64,000 nucleotides of DNA from Tissierella pigra (lineage in GTDB: Bacteria; Bacillota; Clostridia; Tissierellales; Tissierellaceae), in contig NZ_VUNQ01000007.1 of NCBI RefSeq assembly GCF_009695605.1, positions 1 to 64,000 of the forward strand, in the 5' to 3' direction. Positions 61,688-64,000 of the stretch are shown here, one piece after another (positions within the stretch are counted from its first letter, which is position 1; each line of letters begins with the position of its first letter). The notes under the pieces are model-generated. The model saw only the letters and a program-made list of their open reading frames with translations. It did no database searches and was not told the DNA's origin. Both the position numbers and the translations under genes were made by a program.

Positions 61688-64000
61688 TTATTCAGCCATT
61701 TTTTTATATTGTTCGTATCTATCCTTAGCATCTTTCTCAGCTGCAGCAAATAATTCATCTGCTACCTCTGGGAATGTTCTTCTTAATGAAGTATATCTAA
61801 CCTCAGAGTTGATGAAGTCCATAAATGGTTCTGTTGGTTCTTTAGAATCAAGAACAAATGGATTTTTACCTTCATCTTTTAATCTTGGGTCAAATCTATA
61901 TAAATGCCAGTATCCTGTATCTACAGCTTTCTTCTCTTGTTTAATTGTTGTACCCATACCAGTTCTTATTCCATGGTTGATACATGGTGCATAAGCTATA
62001 ACTATAGATGGTCCGTCATAGGATTCTGCTTCTTTAAGTGCTTTCATTAATTGGTTCATATTAGCACCCATTGCTACTTGAGCTACATATACATATCCAT
62101 AGGAAGTCATCATTAGACCTAAGTTTTTCTTAGTTACTCTCTTACCAGAAGCTGCGAATTTCGCAACTGCTGCTGTTGGAGTTGCTTTAGATGATTGACC
62201 ACCAGTATTTGAATATACTTCAGTATCCATAACAAATATATTTATATCTTCTCCTGAAGCTAGAACATGGTCAAGTCCTCCAAATCCTATGTCATATGCC
62301 CAACCATCTCCACCAAATATCCACATAGATCTCTTGATTAGATAGTCCTTTAACTCTTCGATTTCAGCAAGGATTTCTTTTCCTCTTGCGTTATCTACTT
62401 CTTTATTTAATCTTGGTAGGATCATACCAGTGGCAGCCTTTGAAGCTTTTGCATCTTTCTTGCCTTCTATCCAAGCATTAAAATGAGTATTTAATTCTTC
62501 ATCTATATTTAATTCAACAAATTCCTTCATTAAATCTTCTAACTTATCTCTCATTTGGCTAACAGCTACTGCCATACCATATCCGTATTCAGCATTGTCT
62601 TCAAATAATGAGTTTGCCCATGAAGGTCCTTTACCTTCTTGATTCTTGCAATATGGCATAGATGGTGCAGAACCACCCCAGATTGATGAACAACCTGTAG
62701 CATTGGCAATCATCATTCTATCACCAAATAATTGAGTAATTAATTTTACATATGGAGTTTCTCCACAACCAGCACAAGCTCCTGAGAATTGAAGTAATGG
62801 TTCTTGGAATTGTGAGCCTTTTATACTGAATTCATCCATTACATCAGTTTTAGCCTTAACTGTCATAGCATATTCCCAGTTTTTAGCTTCTACTTCATAT
62901 TCTTCTTCAAATGGTGTCATAACTAAAGCTTTTTGTTTTGCTGGGCATACATCAGCACAGTTTCCACATCCTGTACAATCTAATGGACTAATTTGAATCT
63001 TGAATCCATATTCTTCTAATCCTTTTCCTGTAGCTTTTAATGTTTCAAATGTTTCTGGTGCATTATTTTTCTCTTCTTCGTTTACAAGAATAGGTCTAAT
63101 AACTGCATGTGGACAAACATATGAACATTGATTACATTGAATACAGTTTTCTGGTATCCATTTTGGCACATCCACTGCTATACCACGTTTTTCATATGCT
63201 GATGTTCCATGTGGGAATGAACCATCTTCTCTGCCAACGAAAGTACTTACAGGTAAATCATCACCTTCTTGTCTATTCATTGGTTTAAGAACCTTTTCTA
63301 TAAATTCCGGAACGTCTTTGTTATCTTCTACAACTTCAGCTTCAGCGTCTTTCCATGTTGCTGGAACATCTATTTTAACTAAGGAATCAATTCCCTTATC
63401 TACTGCTTCATAGTTCATTTTAACTACTTCTTCACCTTTATTACCATATTCGTCAACTATGGATTTCTTTAAGTGAGCAACTGCCTCTTCTAATGGTAAT
63501 ACTTCAGCTAATTTAAAGAAAGCTGACTGCATTATCATGTTTATTCTTCCGCCTAGTCCTATATCAACTGCCATCTTAGTTGCATCAATTGTATAGAAGT
63601 TAATATTGTGTTCTGCAATATATCTTTTCATTGATGTTGGTAGATGTGAATCTAGTTCTTCTTCATTCCATGTACAGTTTAGAAGGAATGTTCCGCCGTC
63701 TTTTAGTCCTTTTAATAAATCATATTGATATACATAGGATTGCTTTGAGCATGATATAAAGTCTGCATCAGTAATTAAATAAGTAGATTTTATAGGCTCA
63801 TGTCCAAATCTTAAATGAGAAATAGTAACTCCACCTGATTTTTTACTGTCATATGCAAAATATCCTTGTGCATACATATCTGTATCGTCACCGATAATCT
63901 TTATAGCTTGCTTATTTGCTCCAACTGTTCCGTCAGAACCAAATCCCCAGAATTTACATTTAATTGTTCCCTCTGGTTCAGTGTTTATAACTTCTTTTAT
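61688..64000 (-). CDS. nifJ: Pyruvate:ferredoxin oxidoreductase, 3' two thirds (runs off window)
   Basis: 771 codons are visible and open through the right edge; the true start lies outside. An ATG at 63877 is internal, because the frame upstream reads KCKFWGFGSDGTVGANKQAI, a conserved PFOR segment. Two 4Fe-4S sites follow (CIQCNQCSYVCP and CTGCGNCADVCP), then GACAGCGETPYVKLITQLFG and the TPP-binding GGDGWAYDIGFGGLDHVLAS. The single-chain enzyme oxidises pyruvate to acetyl-CoA, CO2 and reduced ferredoxin, supplying electrons for amino-acid fermentation. Confidence 0.94.
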   Translation of the reverse strand: MKEVINTEPEGTIKCKFWGFGSDGTVGANKQAIKIIGDDTDMYAQGYFAYDSKKSGGVTISHLRFGHEPIKSTYLITDADFISCSKQSYVYQYDLLKGLKDGGTFLLNCTWNEEELDSHLPTSMKRYIAEHNINFYTIDATKMAVDIGLGGRINMIMQSAFFKLAEVLPLEEAVAHLKKSIVDEYGNKGEEVVKMNYEAVDKGIDSLVKIDVPATWKDAEAEVVEDNKDVPEFIEKVLKPMNRQEGDDLPVSTFVGREDGSFPHGTSAYEKRGIAVDVPKWIPENCIQCNQCSYVCPHAVIRPILVNEEEKNNAPETFETLKATGKGLEEYGFKIQISPLDCTGCGNCADVCPAKQKALVMTPFEEEYEVEAKNWEYAMTVKAKTDVMDEFSIKGSQFQEPLLQFSGACAGCGETPYVKLITQLFGDRMMIANATGCSSIWGGSAPSMPYCKNQEGKGPSWANSLFEDNAEYGYGMAVAVSQMRDKLEDLMKEFVELNIDEELNTHFNAWIEGKKDAKASKAATGMILPRLNKEVDNARGKEILAEIEELKDYLIKRSMWIFGGDGWAYDIGFGGLDHVLASGEDINIFVMDTEVYSNTGGQSSKATPTAAVAKFAASGKRVTKKNLGLMMTSYGYVYVAQVAMGANMNQLMKALKEAESYDGPSIVIAYAPCINHGIRTGMGTTIKQEKKAVDTGYWHLYRFDPRLKDEGKNPFVLDSKEPTEPFMDFINSEVRYTSLRRTFPEVADELFAAAEKDAKDRYEQYKKMAE

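Overview
The window looks like chromosome of a low-GC, anaerobic, amino-acid-fermenting Firmicute (Clostridia/Tissierellia type). Support: AT-rich core DNA with purine-rich Shine-Dalgarno sites, a selenoprotein glycine/sarcosine/betaine reductase cluster (Stickland fermentation), pyruvate:ferredoxin oxidoreductase, ATP-type PEP carboxykinase, and a murB/PHP/rapZ/yvcK plus whiA set. The species cannot be named from the sequence alone.

Region 1 (1-~16,430) is foreign and visibly GC-richer up to about 12.5 kb. It is the replication module of a prophage or integrative element read leftward: ImmA/IrrE protein, sigma-like factor, two small proteins, DUF2800 nuclease, DUF2815 ssDNA-binding protein, family A DNA polymerase, antirepressor, DUF4406-like protein, VapE primase-helicase, VRR-NUC and the start of a SNF2 helicase that an IS21-family element has cut off. 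The polymerase carries an intein. Inside the intein, in a different frame and with its own strong ribosome binding site, lies a complete HNH endonuclease gene. To the right are two cytosine methyltransferases, one restriction-enzyme candidate and one truncated partner. The foreign DNA abuts the 3' end of an RlmD/RumA-type rRNA methyltransferase gene, a known integration hotspot.

Region 2 (16.4-31 kb) is ordinary chromosome: rlmD-like, a hypothetical, cvfB, pckA, topB, an ABC-F ATPase, a choloylglycine-hydrolase-family enzyme, pirin, an AraC-type regulator and a MATE exporter. Region 3 (30.5-36 kb) is the Stickland reductase cluster: GntR regulator, then grdA, grdX, a grdE-type and a grdB-type gene and a LeuT-fold transporter. 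Both grdA and grdB are split by in-frame UGA codons that read as selenocysteine.

Region 4 (36-51 kb) is housekeeping: aldo/keto reductase, pyk, pfkA, dnaE, a second GrdX-family gene, whiA, NUDIX, an M42 peptidase, a Rad52-like protein, yvcK, rapZ, a PHP phosphatase and murB. Region 5 (51-61 kb) is accessory: an apparent RiPP cluster with a candidate 55-aa precursor, an ABC exporter (one ATPase, two permeases), a YcaO enzyme, an UPF0489 (peptide-arginase-like) enzyme and an S41 lipoprotein protease. It is interrupted by a 472-bp IS982 derivative, flanked by diverged direct repeats, and followed by a second ABC exporter. The window closes inside nifJ.

The most unusual items are the endonuclease gene nested out of frame in the intein and the YcaO/UPF0489 peptide cluster.
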